A stretch of 64,000 nt of DNA from Rhizobium sp. RU36D (GCF_900176345.1 NZ_FWXU01000017.1:1-64000), one strand, 5' to 3'. Positions 18,210 through 26,993 are shown, counted from the first letter of the stretch. Numbers and translations are program-made. Notes: generated from the letters alone by a model not told the origin.

Positions 18210-19235
18210 TCAGCCCCAGCACTTGTCCTTGCCGACCTTGGTGTCGATGGACTCCACACCCGCAGCCGGCTTGTCGGTGACGAGCGATACGCCGGTGTCG
18301 AAGAAGTTCTTGCCGGCCGTGGCGGCGGGCTTCGTGCCGGTATCGGCGAACTTCTTGATCGCTTCGATGCCAAGGGCCGCCATCATCAGCGGATACTGCT
18401 GCGAGGTGGCGCCGATGATGCCTTCGGCAACGTTCTGGATACCTGGGCAGCCGCCATCGACGGACACGATCAGCACGTCCTTCTCGCGGCCCACGGCCTT
18501 CAGCGCTTCATAGGCCCCGGCAGCGGCAGGCTCGTTGATGGTGTGCACGACGTTGATGGTCGGGTCCTTCTGCAGGAGGTTTTCCATGGCGGTGCGGCCG
18601 CCTTCCTCATTGCCGTTGGTGATGTCGTGACCGACGATGCGCGGATCCTTTTCATCGCCGATCTTGCTGATGTCGGCCACATCGATGCCAAAGCCCTTCA
18701 TGAAGCCCTGGTTGCGCAGCACGTCGACCGAAGGCTGCGAGGGGGTGAGGTTCAGGAAGGCGATCTTGGCGTCCTTGGCCTTGTCGCCGAGGGTGGCGGC
18801 AGCCCATTTGCCGATCAGCTCGCCGGCCAGAAGGTTGTCGGTGGCGAAGGTCTGGTCAGCGGAGTCGATCGGCTCCAGAGGCGTGTCGAGTGCGATCACC
18901 AGCAGACCGGCATCTCGCGCCTTCTTGACGGAGGGCACGATGCCCTTGGTGTCGGATGCGGTCAGCAGAATGCCCTTGGCGCCATCTGCAATGCAGGTCT
19001 CGATGGCGGCAACCTGGCTTTCGCTATCGCCGTCGATCTTGCCGGCATAGCTCTTCAGGGTGACGCCGAGTTCCTTGGCCTTGGCGGTCGCGCCTTCCTT
19101 CATCTTGACGAAAAAGGGGTTGGTGTCGGTCTTGGTGATGAGGCAGGCGGAGACATCCGCGGCGCTGGCCGGAGCGCTGAATGCGACGCCCAAAGCGAGA
19201 GCGGCCAAGGATGCGGTCAATACGGTCTTTCTCAT
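18210..19235 (-). CDS. frcB: Periplasmic sugar-binding protein (fructose/ribose type)
   Basis: A 341-residue precursor of the RbsB/FrcB class that delivers sugar to the permease. Residues 1-25 form a signal peptide ending ASA; the mature protein starts [17 protein letters not shown] and shows two alternating domains with [20 protein letters not shown] and [15 protein letters not shown] precedes the ATG at 19235; the open frame to 19337 is spurious. It is first in the operon and divergent from the ROK regulator. In S. meliloti FrcB serves fructose, mannose and ribose; the range here is inferred. Confidence 0.93.
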   Translation of the reverse strand: MRKTVLTASLAALALGVAFSAPASAADVSACLITKTDTNPFFVKMKEGATAKAKELGVTLKSYAGKIDGDSESQVAAIETCIADGAKGILLTASDTKGIVPSVKKARDAGLLVIALDTPLEPIDSADQTFATDNLLAGELIGKWAAATLGDKAKDAKIAFLNLTPSQPSVDVLRNQGFMKGFGIDVADISKIGDEKDPRIVGHDITNGNEEGGRTAMENLLQKDPTINVVHTINEPAAAGAYEALKAVGREKDVLIVSVDGGCPGIQNVAEGIIGATSQQYPLMMAALGIEAIKKFADTGTKPAATAGKNFFDTGVSLVTDKPAAGVESIDTKVGKDKCWG

Positions 19236-19371
19236 GCTTTCCTCCCAGGAAAATGTGCTGTGGCCCTGCCGGCCGTCATCACGCGCAACCTGCTGGCGCC
19301 CTCCCTCCGAGATGGACGCCGTCGCCGTGACGACCAATTAAAAACAACAGGCCGAACCGAAAGTCAATAAC

Positions 19372-19388
19372 TAAATCCATTTGATTTA
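19372..19388. promoter_or_regulatory. Candidate ROK operator between frcB and frcR
   Basis: TAAATC and GATTTA form a 6-bp inverted repeat with a five-base centre, in an AT-rich block lying between the divergent starts (19235 and 19479). Position and AT-rich symmetry suit a ROK/NagC-type repressor site covering both promoters. Confidence 0.4.
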
Positions 19389-19478
19389 TTAATCGAGATT
19401 CGGCATGCTTGCGGCTCATGGGAGGACGGGCTACATGCAACAAGGTCGTGAACGACCGCGCCCGGAGGATGACAGATC

Positions 19479-20729
19479 ATGGCGGCAGGAGGCCACGCCA
19501 CACCAGGACAGAACCCGCAGCCCCCGCTGGCCGTAGCCGGTGGCGGCGCAAACCAGATCCGTGTTCGTGCGCATAACGAACGGCTGGTGCTCTCCCTGGT
19601 GCGCCAGCATGATGGGCTCTCCAAGGCTGACCTCGCCCGTCGAACAGGGCTTTCGGCGCAGACGGTGTCCGTCATCATGCGGGCCCTGGAAAAGGATAGC
19701 CTCTTGATCCGCGGGGAACCGGTGCGCGGACGCGTCGGCCAACCCTCGGTGCCGATGCATCTCAATCCGGATGCCGTTTTCTCCTTCGGTGTGAAGATCG
19801 GGCGCCGCAGCGCAGACCTGATCCTGATGGACTTCGTCGGCAGTATCCGGCTGAAACTGCACCGGACCTATCGTTATCCCATGCCGGAAGCGATCATCGA
19901 ATTCGTCATTGAGGGCGTCGCGACGCTCGAGGAGCAGTTGAGCGCCGAGCAACGCGGTCGCATCGCCGGTATTGGCATCGCCGCGCCCTTCGAGCTGTGG
20001 AACTGGGCCGACGAAGTGGGCGCGCCCGCGGGCGAGATGGAAGCCTGGCGCGGCTTCGACCTTCAGGCGGAAATCGCCGCGCGCGTGTCCCATCCGGTCT
20101 ATCTGCAGAACGACGCCACCAGCGCTTGCGGCGCCGAACTGGTTTTCGGCATCGGCCCCCGCTATCCGGATTTCGTCTATTTCTATGTCGGCTCCTTCGT
20201 CGGCGGCGGCATCGTGCTGAATTCCTCGATCTTCGTCGGACGCACGGGCACGGCCGGCGCCCTGGGCTCGCTGCCCGTGCGCGACAAGACCGGCCAGAAC
20301 CGGCAGTTGCTGGAGATTGCCTCGATCTTTGTTTTGGAAAACCTGCTCCTGGAGCGCGGCATCGATCCGCAGCCGCTATGGTATTCGGCAGATGACTGGG
20401 TCGATCTTGGCGAGGCCATGGACCTCTGGATCCGCGAAAGCGCCGATGCGCTGGCGCAGGCCATCGTGTCGTCGGCCTCGATCATCGATTTTGCCGCCGC
20501 GATCATCGATGGCGGATTCCCGGCCTGGGTGCGGGCCCGCATCGTCGCTGCGACCCGCGACGCCGTGGCCAAGCTCGACCTGCAGGGCGTCCTGATGCCC
20601 GATATCGTCGAGGGCCAGGTCGGCGCACAAGCGCGGGCCATCGGCGGCGCCAGCCTTCCGATCTTTGCTCGCTACCTCATCGATCACAGCGTGCTTTTCA
20701 AGGAGATAGACAATGTTGAAGGGACTTGA
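19479..20729 (+). CDS. frcR: ROK-family transcriptional regulator of the frc-type operon
   Basis: A 416-residue repressor-like protein. The N-terminal winged helix (about 28-90) reads VLSLVRQHDGLSKADLARRTGLSAQTVS; the C-terminal part is a ROK sugar-kinase fold with YLQNDATSACGAEL and GSFVGGGIVLNSSIF. The cysteine zinc motif of canonical ROK proteins (CxCGxxGC) is absent; that position reads GALGSLPVRDKTGQ. GGAGG lies ten bases before the ATG. It is divergent from frcB and overlaps the RbsD/FucU gene by 17 bases. Control of the transporter by a bound sugar is inferred from position. Confidence 0.87.
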   Translation: MAAGGHATPGQNPQPPLAVAGGGANQIRVRAHNERLVLSLVRQHDGLSKADLARRTGLSAQTVSVIMRALEKDSLLIRGEPVRGRVGQPSVPMHLNPDAVFSFGVKIGRRSADLILMDFVGSIRLKLHRTYRYPMPEAIIEFVIEGVATLEEQLSAEQRGRIAGIGIAAPFELWNWADEVGAPAGEMEAWRGFDLQAEIAARVSHPVYLQNDATSACGAELVFGIGPRYPDFVYFYVGSFVGGGIVLNSSIFVGRTGTAGALGSLPVRDKTGQNRQLLEIASIFVLENLLLERGIDPQPLWYSADDWVDLGEAMDLWIRESADALAQAIVSSASIIDFAAAIIDGGFPAWVRARIVAATRDAVAKLDLQGVLMPDIVEGQVGAQARAIGGASLPIFARYLIDHSVLFKEIDNVEGT

Positions 20730-21147
20730 CCCTCTGCTCGGCCCCGAACTCCTGGCCACGCTGCGGGCCATGGGCCATGGGGACGAAATCGCCGTGGTCG
20801 ATGGAAACTATCCGGGCCTGGAGCACGCAAGGCGATTGATCCGCATGGACGGGCATCACCTGATCCCGGTGCTCGATGCGATCCTGAGCGTGCTGCCGAT
20901 CGATGATTTCGTGCCGGAGGCGCTGTTCCGCTCGACCGTAGGGGGAGATCCGCTCAAGCGGGACCCGGTCCATGACGAGATGATCGCCTGTTGCGCACGC
21001 CACGAGCCGGACCGCAAGGTCGTGCCCCTGGTCGGCGCGCAATTCTACGACCGGGTGAAGGCCGCGCATACCATCGTTCAGACAGCCGAGCCCCGGCTCT
21101 ATGCCAACATGATCCTGCGCAAGGGCGTGATCTATCCGGCTTCGTGA
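20713..21147 (+). CDS. RbsD/FucU-family sugar mutarotase
   Basis: A 144-residue cytoplasmic protein converting pyranose and furanose or alpha and beta anomers of ribose or fucose-like sugars. Signatures are LLATLRAMGHGDEIAVVDGNYP near the N-terminus (with the catalytic His), and YANMILRKGVI at the end. Its start lies inside the end of the ROK regulator gene, so the two are translationally coupled. Beside a fructose/ribose/mannose-type importer, an anomer-converting enzyme that speeds use of the imported sugar makes sense. Confidence 0.9.
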   Translation: MLKGLDPLLGPELLATLRAMGHGDEIAVVDGNYPGLEHARRLIRMDGHHLIPVLDAILSVLPIDDFVPEALFRSTVGGDPLKRDPVHDEMIACCARHEPDRKVVPLVGAQFYDRVKAAHTIVQTAEPRLYANMILRKGVIYPAS

Positions 21148-21168
21148 CATCGTCGCGTGCCGGATTGG

Positions 21169-21996
21169 CTACTGCTCCAGCGCCTTTGAAATGCGGCGCG
21201 AGAGTTCGGCGGGGTTTTTGAGCACGATGGCCCTGGAGGTGCGCTCCACAAGCGCATCCCTGCTAAGGCGGGACATTTCGCGAGACACGGTCTCGCGGCT
21301 CGCGCCGATCAATTCCGCCAAGTCGGCATGGACCATCGGCGGTGAAATGATGCGTTCGCGCGTGGTCTCGCTACGGGCCCGCGACAGCCGCAGCAAGGCG
21401 TTGTAAAGCCGATGCTTTGTGTCGAGGAAGGTCAGTTCCGACAGACGCTCGTTGGTCTGGCGCAGCCGGTGCGCCAATAGCTGCATCAGCGCCATGCAGA
21501 CATCGAAATTCTGCTTCATGATGTCGTGGAAGACCGTGCCCGGCAGCACGACGACGGACGCATCGGTGACCGCCATCAGATTGGCGGACCGGGTCAGCCC
21601 ATCGATCGCCGCGACTTCACCGATGACATCGCCGCGGCGGAAGGTGCCGAGAATGGCTTCCTTGCCGACGGCATAGCGCAGCACAGCGCGAAGTTCGCCG
21701 CTCTGAACGACGAATACCTCTGTCGTCGGCTCTTCATAGTCCACCAGCGCCTCTCCGGCACTGATCGACCTCACCCGGCAACGATCCAGCCACTGCCGCT
21801 CGTCGGCGGGCGACAGGCTGGCGAAAATAGATGTCACACGAAGCGAAGGTGTCGTCTGCGGGCCGGACGGCAAGCTCACATCACCAGTCAAAACACTTTC
21901 CCGTCTTTCGGACCCGTTAAACAGCGCAGACGCATGCCGTCCCGGCTCGCCAGGACGAGATGCATATCCTGCGATACTTCTCCGAAATTCGTACAT
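21169..21996 (-). CDS. Crp/Fnr-family transcriptional regulator
   Basis: A DNA-binding regulator with a cyclic-nucleotide-type beta roll (about 55-160, including GELRAVLRYAVGKEAILGTFRRGDVIGEVAAIDG), a dimer helix and a winged HTH with DLAELIGASRETVSREMSRL. It lacks the cysteine cluster of Fnr, so direct oxygen sensing is unlikely; the effector is unknown. The conserved part begins near SLRVTSIFASLSPADE. No strong ribosome site exists, so the start is uncertain: ATG at 21996 is listed, with TTG or GTG codons about 105-120 bases later as alternatives. It converges on the mutarotase gene. Confidence 0.85.
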   Translation of the reverse strand: MYEFRRSIAGYASRPGEPGRHASALFNGSERRESVLTGDVSLPSGPQTTPSLRVTSIFASLSPADERQWLDRCRVRSISAGEALVDYEEPTTEVFVVQSGELRAVLRYAVGKEAILGTFRRGDVIGEVAAIDGLTRSANLMAVTDASVVVLPGTVFHDIMKQNFDVCMALMQLLAHRLRQTNERLSELTFLDTKHRLYNALLRLSRARSETTRERIISPPMVHADLAELIGASRETVSREMSRLSRDALVERTSRAIVLKNPAELSRRISKALEQ

Positions 21997-22047
21997 TTGC
22001 AAGTGCTTGAATTGGTGGAACCGCGTGCTTGCAAGAAAATGTTAACG

Positions 22048-23103
22048 CTAACTGTTTTTCCGCCCGGCAATGGCGCCAGCCGATGGTCCCCAGACATCGG
22101 TGAGAGCAAATCCATCCGCCAACGGGTCGAAAGGATCGAGGGATACCTGGTGCAGGCCGTAGGTAAAGCCGCGTCCGCTGATCGTCGGGATGACGGCCGG
22201 GCGTCCGGCGACCTCGGTGACGGCCGAAAGGCCGACCTCGAACTGCGAGCCGATGATGGAGCGGGACTTGAAGACATCGCCAACCCTAACCTTGCCCCGG
22301 GCATGAAGGGCGGCAAGATTGGCCGAATTGCCGGTACCGCAGGGGGAACGATCGACGCGTCCCGGCCACATGGTCGTGCAGGTGCGCACTGCCCCATCGG
22401 GATCTACATCCCGGAACATCACATAGGCGATGCCCGAAATCGCGGGGATCAGCGGATGCACCACCGGCATGGCCTCATTGATCGCCTGCTTGAGTTTCAT
22501 GCCGGCCTCGACCAGCTGGCGGGCGTTTTCTGGTGCAATGGTGGTTCCCAAGGCGGAGACATCCACAAGGGCATAAAAGACGCCGCCGAAGCAGAGGTCG
22601 AAGGTGACGCGGCCCCAATCCGGCATATCGATCACCTGATCGAGCGCATGGACGAAGGAGGGCACCATGGTCAGCCGCACGCTTTCGCACCGGCCATCAC
22701 AGCAGGTGGCGACGGCCTTCACCAGGCCTGCCGCGGTGTCGAGGGTGACCACGGTTTCCGGTTCATGCATCTCGACGATGCCGCTTTCGAGCAGAGCCGT
22801 GGTGACGCAGATCGAGTTTGAACCGGAACTCGCATGGGCCTGGTCCGGCTGCAGGATGACGAAGCCGGCATCGGCCGCCGGATTTTTCGCCGGCAGCAGC
22901 AGGTTGACCGAACCGATTGGCGCCCCACGCGGTTCGAGCACCAGAAAGCGCCGGAGTTCCTCGCCTTTCGGGTCGGTGTTGAGCCAGTGGAGTTGGTCAG
23001 CGATGCTGTCGCCTGGGATCTTCGGTACGCCGCCGATCGCGACCTTGCCGATCTCACCTTCGCAGTGCACGTCCAGCAACTGCATCGTGCGCTTCCATCT
23101 CAT
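22048..23103 (-). CDS. Proline racemase-superfamily hydroxyproline epimerase/dehydratase (Ser/Cys type)
   Basis: A 351-residue cytoplasmic enzyme of the proline racemase superfamily. The first catalytic position reads SSGSNS, giving Ser93 in place of the usual Cys, while the second keeps Cys255 in DRSPCGTGNSAN. Ser/Cys members studied elsewhere dehydrate trans-3-hydroxy-L-proline and can epimerise 4-hydroxyproline, whereas Cys/Cys proteins are racemases or epimerases and Cys/Thr ones dehydratases. GGAGG stands seven bases before the ATG at 23103. It stands alone, with a perfect palindrome about 50 bases upstream. Exact activity needs assay. Confidence 0.85.
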   Translation of the reverse strand: MRWKRTMQLLDVHCEGEIGKVAIGGVPKIPGDSIADQLHWLNTDPKGEELRRFLVLEPRGAPIGSVNLLLPAKNPAADAGFVILQPDQAHASSGSNSICVTTALLESGIVEMHEPETVVTLDTAAGLVKAVATCCDGRCESVRLTMVPSFVHALDQVIDMPDWGRVTFDLCFGGVFYALVDVSALGTTIAPENARQLVEAGMKLKQAINEAMPVVHPLIPAISGIAYVMFRDVDPDGAVRTCTTMWPGRVDRSPCGTGNSANLAALHARGKVRVGDVFKSRSIIGSQFEVGLSAVTEVAGRPAVIPTISGRGFTYGLHQVSLDPFDPLADGFALTDVWGPSAGAIAGRKNS

Positions 23104-23151
23104 CGTCACCCTCCTGATCTGCCCGGCCAGTTATCGCCATTTTTTCTCTGC

Positions 23152-23165
23152 TGTGATATATCACA
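23152..23165. promoter_or_regulatory. Perfect palindrome upstream of the hydroxyproline enzyme gene
   Basis: TGTGATATATCACA is a 14-base perfect palindrome 49 bases before the minus-strand start at 23103. Its form resembles operators of GntR-family (FadR/VanR-like) regulators. No such regulator is encoded nearby, so it would act in trans. Confidence 0.5.
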
Positions 23166-23212
23166 TCGAGGTGGCTGCCTATGGCTTTCTTCACAGATCC
23201 AGCGAACGCGCG

Positions 23213-23656
23213 TCAGCCACCGCCCAGTTGTTGGGTGGTCCAATCGATGATCTGCTTGGTTTTCATGGCGCCGGAAATGCGGGCGATCTCGCGCCCATCC
23301 TGATAAAGCAGCATGGTGGGAATGCCGCGAATGCCCAACCGACCCGCAACATCAGGCTCATTTTCGGAGTTGAGCTTGACCAGGCGCACGGCCGGCTCCA
23401 GCCGTTGCGCCGCCTCGGCAAAGGCCGGGGCCATCATGCGGCATGGCCCGCACCACGGCGCCCAGACATCGACCAGCACGGGAATTCCGCTGCGGCCTGT
23501 CTGTTTCTGGAACATGGCGGCATTGGCCTCTACGGGATGGCCTTCAAACAAGGGCTGCTTGCACAGGCCGCATTTTGCCGCCTCAGTAGGTCGGCCTGCC
23601 TTCAACCGGTTGACGCCCGCACAATGCGGGCAGACGATCTCGCGATCCTTTTCCAT
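23213..23656 (-). CDS. trxC: Thioredoxin 2 (TrxC) with N-terminal zinc ribbon
   Basis: A 147-residue cytoplasmic disulfide reductase. The N-terminal CPHC and CGLC pairs form a zinc ribbon as in TrxC, followed by a thioredoxin fold with WAPWCGPCRMM and the cis-Pro segment GIRGIPTMLLY. The start at 23656 has GGAG nine bases upstream; an ATG three codons earlier overlaps the ribosome site. The open frame to 23803 is not family-like. It is divergent from an ArsR regulator, separated by only 83 bases, so the regulator may also control it. Confidence 0.93.
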   Translation of the reverse strand: MEKDREIVCPHCAGVNRLKAGRPTEAAKCGLCKQPLFEGHPVEANAAMFQKQTGRSGIPVLVDVWAPWCGPCRMMAPAFAEAAQRLEPAVRLVKLNSENEPDVAGRLGIRGIPTMLLYQDGREIARISGAMKTKQIIDWTTQQLGGG

Positions 23657-23703
23657 ATCATTCATCTCCAATGGGAGCGCCTTCACGCAACTCCAGCCTT
23701 TGC

Positions 23704-23732
23704 TTGACAATATATTCGCTATGACGTAGATA
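23704..23732 (+). promoter_or_regulatory. Sigma-70 promoter of the ArsR gene, predicted leaderless
   Basis: TTGACA (23704-23709) and TAGATA (23727-23732) are 17 bases apart. The predicted transcription start, seven or eight bases on, falls at the ATG at 23740, and no Shine-Dalgarno sequence precedes that ATG. The mRNA would be leaderless. Confidence 0.6.
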
Positions 23733-23739
23733 CGCAAGA

Positions 23740-24042
23740 ATGAACATAGATCCGGAAACCATGCAGGGCGCGGCCGACGATGCGAGCGAGTTGCTGAAAG
23801 CACTCGCCAATCGCCATCGTCTTCTCATTCTCTGCCAGCTTGTGGATGGCGAGCGTTCGGTTGGCCAGCTGGCCGAGTTCCTTGGCATTCGCGATTCCAC
23901 CGTGTCGCAGCACTTGGCGCTTCTCAGGCGGGACCGGATCATAGCCGGGCGGCGGGATGGGCAGACGATCTGGTACAGGATCGACAGCGAGCCGGCGCTG
24001 AAAGTCATCACGGCGCTCTACAACGCCTATTGCGCGGCCTGA
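23740..24042 (+). CDS. ArsR/SmtB-family transcriptional regulator
   Basis: A 100-residue winged-helix repressor: LLKALANRHRLLILCQL, then VGQLAEFLGIRDSTVSQHLALLRRD and a wing IIAGRRDGQTIWYRI. Cysteines are few (Cys32 and one near the C-terminus) and there is no clear metal site, so a redox or persulfide type of sensing is possible. It is divergent from trxC across 83 bases. The mRNA looks leaderless; a second ATG eight codons in has a weak purine run before it. Confidence 0.9.
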   Translation: MNIDPETMQGAADDASELLKALANRHRLLILCQLVDGERSVGQLAEFLGIRDSTVSQHLALLRRDRIIAGRRDGQTIWYRIDSEPALKVITALYNAYCAA

Positions 24043-24157
24043 GACGAAACCTCGCCCCTCCCCGGCCTTGATCATCCCTCCGCTCTCGGGTCATCCTGCG
24101 AATCGCTGCCACCACGGCATTGGCGATTGCGGGCCGGGGGCCAGACGGGGGAAGAAG

Positions 24158-25135
24158 ATGAAGCGGATTCTGATGACGGGCGCCACCGGTTTTCTCGGGG
24201 GATGGCTGACCGGGCATTTCCTGCAGCAGGGGCATGAGGTGCATGTGGTGCGAAATCCCGGCGCCTCGATCCGCAAGGATACCCGCTCCCAATATGACCT
24301 GTTGGACCTGGGCCGCCGGTGCACCGAACACCGGATCGACCTGATGAACCAACAGGCCGTTGCGCAGACGGTCGCCGCGGCCGCTCCTGATGTCATCGTC
24401 CACATGGCGGCCATCGGCGATGTCGGCATCTGCGCCCGCAACCCCACGCTCGCCTTCAACACAAGCGCGCTTTCCACCCTGAACCTCCTGGAGGCGCTGC
24501 GAACCGGCCGGCCGGACACGCTGTTCCTCTCCCACACCACGGACAAGGTCTATAGCGGAAATCCCACGCCATTTACCGAGGACATGCATCTGCGGCCAAG
24601 CCACATCTACGAGGCGGCCAAGATCGCGCAGGAAAACCTGACGACCGTCTATGCCGAGCAATATGGGCTGAAGACCATCACCATCCGCTGCGGCAACTAT
24701 TTCGGCGGCTACGACTTCAATTTCGACCGGATCATTCCCTATGTGATCCGCCAGAACCTGACGGGCGGTCCGGTCGAGCTGCGCTCAAACGGCAAGTTCA
24801 CCAGGGACTTCCTCTATATCGAGGATGCCGTGCTGGTGAACGATCTGCTCATCGAGAAGCATTTTGCAGGACACTTCGACGCCTATGGCGAAGCCTTCAA
24901 CTTCTCGCTTGAGGTCAAGCTCAGCGTGCTGGAACTGGTGGAGACCCTCTGCCGGCTGATGGGGCATAAGCCCGACGTCATCATCAACGACCAGGCGAAG
25001 TCCGAAATTCCCGACATGCAGCTTGATTGCAGCAAGGCGAGACGCGTGCTGGGCTGGCAGCCCCGCTTCACCCTGGAAGAGGGCCTGAAGCGCAGCATAT
25101 CGGCCTATACCGATTACTTTGCTGCGGCGGCCTGA
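24158..25135 (+). CDS. Extended SDR sugar-nucleotide epimerase/dehydratase
   Basis: A 325-residue NAD(P)-dependent enzyme, most like CDP-glucose or GDP-mannose 4,6-dehydratases. It has GATGFLGGWL (nucleotide loop, 7-16), HMAAIGDVG, DKVYSGNPTPF, the catalytic YEAAK (Tyr and Lys), RCGNYFGGYDFNFDRIIPY and a substrate-binding C-terminus with GKFTRDFLYIEDAV. GGGGGAAG lies just before the ATG at 24158. No glycosyltransferase or polysaccharide cluster surrounds it, so its product cannot be deduced. It converges closely on the CoA-transferase gene. Confidence 0.85.
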   Translation: MKRILMTGATGFLGGWLTGHFLQQGHEVHVVRNPGASIRKDTRSQYDLLDLGRRCTEHRIDLMNQQAVAQTVAAAAPDVIVHMAAIGDVGICARNPTLAFNTSALSTLNLLEALRTGRPDTLFLSHTTDKVYSGNPTPFTEDMHLRPSHIYEAAKIAQENLTTVYAEQYGLKTITIRCGNYFGGYDFNFDRIIPYVIRQNLTGGPVELRSNGKFTRDFLYIEDAVLVNDLLIEKHFAGHFDAYGEAFNFSLEVKLSVLELVETLCRLMGHKPDVIINDQAKSEIPDMQLDCSKARRVLGWQPRFTLEEGLKRSISAYTDYFAAAA

Positions 25136-25148
25136 GAAGGCAGCACTC

Positions 25149-26642
25149 TTATCCGGGAAGCATGGTGCCGCGTTCCCTGAGCGCCTGATGCCAGCTCAGC
25201 GCCTGTTCGATGAGATGCGGCGTGTGGCCTCCCCTAGCGACGGCGCGCTGATAATAGTCCAGCAAGGCATCGCGATAGCTGGGGTGGGCGCAGTTGGCGA
25301 TGACCAGAGGCGCGCGCTCGCGCGGGGCAAGGCCACGCAGATCCGCCAAGCCGTTTTGCGTAACCAGGATATCCACGTCATGTTCGGTGTGGTCGACATG
25401 GCTGACCATGGGCACGACGCTGGAGATGATGCCGCCCTTGGCGACGGATTTCGACACGAAGATCGACAGATAGGCATTTCGGGCGAAATCGCCTGAACCG
25501 CCGATGCCGTTCATCATCTGCGTGCCGCCGACATGGGTAGAGTTCACATTGCCATAGAGGTCGAATTCAAGCGCCGTGTTGATGCAGATGAGGCCGAGCC
25601 GCCGGATGACCTCGGGATGGTTGCTGATCTCCTGCGGGCGCAGGATGAGCTTCTGCTTGTATTCGGCAAGCCGCGGCAGGATGCGGGCATACATGTCGCT
25701 CGACAGCGTGATCGAAGAGCCGGAGGCAAAGGTCAGCTTGCCGGCATCCAGAAGTTCAAATGTCGAATCCTGCAGCACCTCGGAATACATTTTCAGATCG
25801 TGAAACGGCGTATCCAGGAAGCCATGCAGCACGGCATTGGCGATGGTGCCGATGCCGGCCTGCAGCGGCTGCAGATCATTGCCCATCCGCCCCTTGCGCA
25901 CCTCTTGCGCCAGGAACTCCGTCAGGTGGCCCGCGATGGCGCGGGTATCGTCGTCGGGCTGGTCGATATTGGCCGAACTGTCGTGCTTCTCCGAAACGAC
26001 GATGCCGACGATCTTTTCCGGCGGGATGGGAATGAACGGAAGACCCACGCGACTTTCGGGCGTCACCACCGGGATTGGCATGCGCGCCGGGCGTTGGGTG
26101 GGAATGAAGATATCATGCAGCCCTTCCAGCGTGGTCGGCTGGGAAAGGTTCAGTTCCACGATGACCTTATCGGCCAGGATGGCGAAGCTTGCGGAATTGC
26201 CGACCGACGTGGTGGGCACGATGCCGCCATGCTCGGTGATGGCCACGGCCTCGACAACGGCGATGTCAACCGGCCCGATCTGACCGGTGCGCAACTGCTC
26301 CACGGTCTCGGAAAGATGCTGGTCGATGAACATCACCTCGCCGGCATTGATGGCCTTGCGCAGGCCGGGATCAGACTGGAACGGCAGCCTGCGCGCGAGC
26401 ACATGGCTTTCCGCGAGGATCTTGTCGATGTCATTGCCGAGCGACGCGCCGGTCATCAGCGTGATCTTCATGGGATGACGGCGGGCCCGGTCCGCCAGCG
26501 CAAGCGGCACAGCCTTGGCCTCGCCCGAGCGCGTGAACCCGCTCATGCCGACGGTCATTCCGTCCTGAATCATGGCCGCCGCTTCGTCCGCCGTGATGAT
26601 ACGGTCAACGAGCGGCCGGCAGCGAATACGGTCACGCAACAT
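25149..26642 (-). CDS. Acetyl-CoA hydrolase/succinyl-CoA:acetate CoA-transferase family protein
   Basis: A 497-residue cytoplasmic enzyme of the class I CoA-transferase (AarC/YgfH, Cat1) group, moving CoA between acetate, succinate or propionate. The active-site glutamate lies in INTALEFDLYGNVNST, followed by GGSGDFARNA; the N-terminal GMSGFTRSGEAKAVP also fits. The start at 26642 begins MLRDRIRCRPL, as in the family. It stands alone. Which acid pair it prefers cannot be read here. Confidence 0.9.
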   Translation of the reverse strand: MLRDRIRCRPLVDRIITADEAAAMIQDGMTVGMSGFTRSGEAKAVPLALADRARRHPMKITLMTGASLGNDIDKILAESHVLARRLPFQSDPGLRKAINAGEVMFIDQHLSETVEQLRTGQIGPVDIAVVEAVAITEHGGIVPTTSVGNSASFAILADKVIVELNLSQPTTLEGLHDIFIPTQRPARMPIPVVTPESRVGLPFIPIPPEKIVGIVVSEKHDSSANIDQPDDDTRAIAGHLTEFLAQEVRKGRMGNDLQPLQAGIGTIANAVLHGFLDTPFHDLKMYSEVLQDSTFELLDAGKLTFASGSSITLSSDMYARILPRLAEYKQKLILRPQEISNHPEVIRRLGLICINTALEFDLYGNVNSTHVGGTQMMNGIGGSGDFARNAYLSIFVSKSVAKGGIISSVVPMVSHVDHTEHDVDILVTQNGLADLRGLAPRERAPLVIANCAHPSYRDALLDYYQRAVARGGHTPHLIEQALSWHQALRERGTMLPG

Positions 26643-26852
26643 GAAATTTCCCCCGACCCAGGTCGATCAATAACTGTTCCAGCGCATGGCGCCGGCTATG
26701 CAGTGTTCAATGAAGCAATGGGGCGGCGGGGGCCTTGATATCTGTCAAGAAACCAAACATGCCAGATGTGCGCCAAACGCATAGCGAAATAGCAGCATAT
26801 GTCGGTGTGTGGGGAATTGACTTGGCGCGTACGACTTCAAGCGGAAGAAAAA

Positions 26853-26929
26853 TGGCGCACCCGAAGAGATTCGAACTCCTGACCCCCAGATTCGTAGTCT
26901 GGTGCTCTATCCAGCTGAGCTACGGGTGC
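26853..26929 (-). tRNA. tRNA-Arg (anticodon ACG)
   Basis: A full cloverleaf on the minus strand: acceptor GCACCCG with CGGGTGC, D arm with GCTCAGCTGGATAGAGC, anticodon stem CCAGA/TCTGG with loop CTACGAA (anticodon ACG, read as ICG after deamination), T loop TTCGAAT, discriminator G and an encoded CCA. A T-rich run follows the 3' end (26848-26852, read on the minus strand) and may terminate it. No integrase or repeat of the 3' end is visible nearby. Confidence 0.97.
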
Positions 26930-26965
26930 GTGCCGTGCCGGTCGTTTCCGGCGGCGTGGCGATCC

Positions 26966-26993
26966 TCTAAATCGTCCGCCGCGCGAATGCAAG
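26966..26993 (-). promoter_or_regulatory. Probable promoter of tRNA-Arg
   Basis: Read on the minus strand, CTTGCA (-35 like) and TTTAGA (-10 like) are 16 bases apart, about 37 bases upstream of the tRNA 5' end. Confidence 0.4.

Noticed and set aside
26853..26929. tRNA-Arg as an integration site for a mobile element
   Set aside because: No integrase, no second copy of the tRNA 3' end and no change in gene style nearby.
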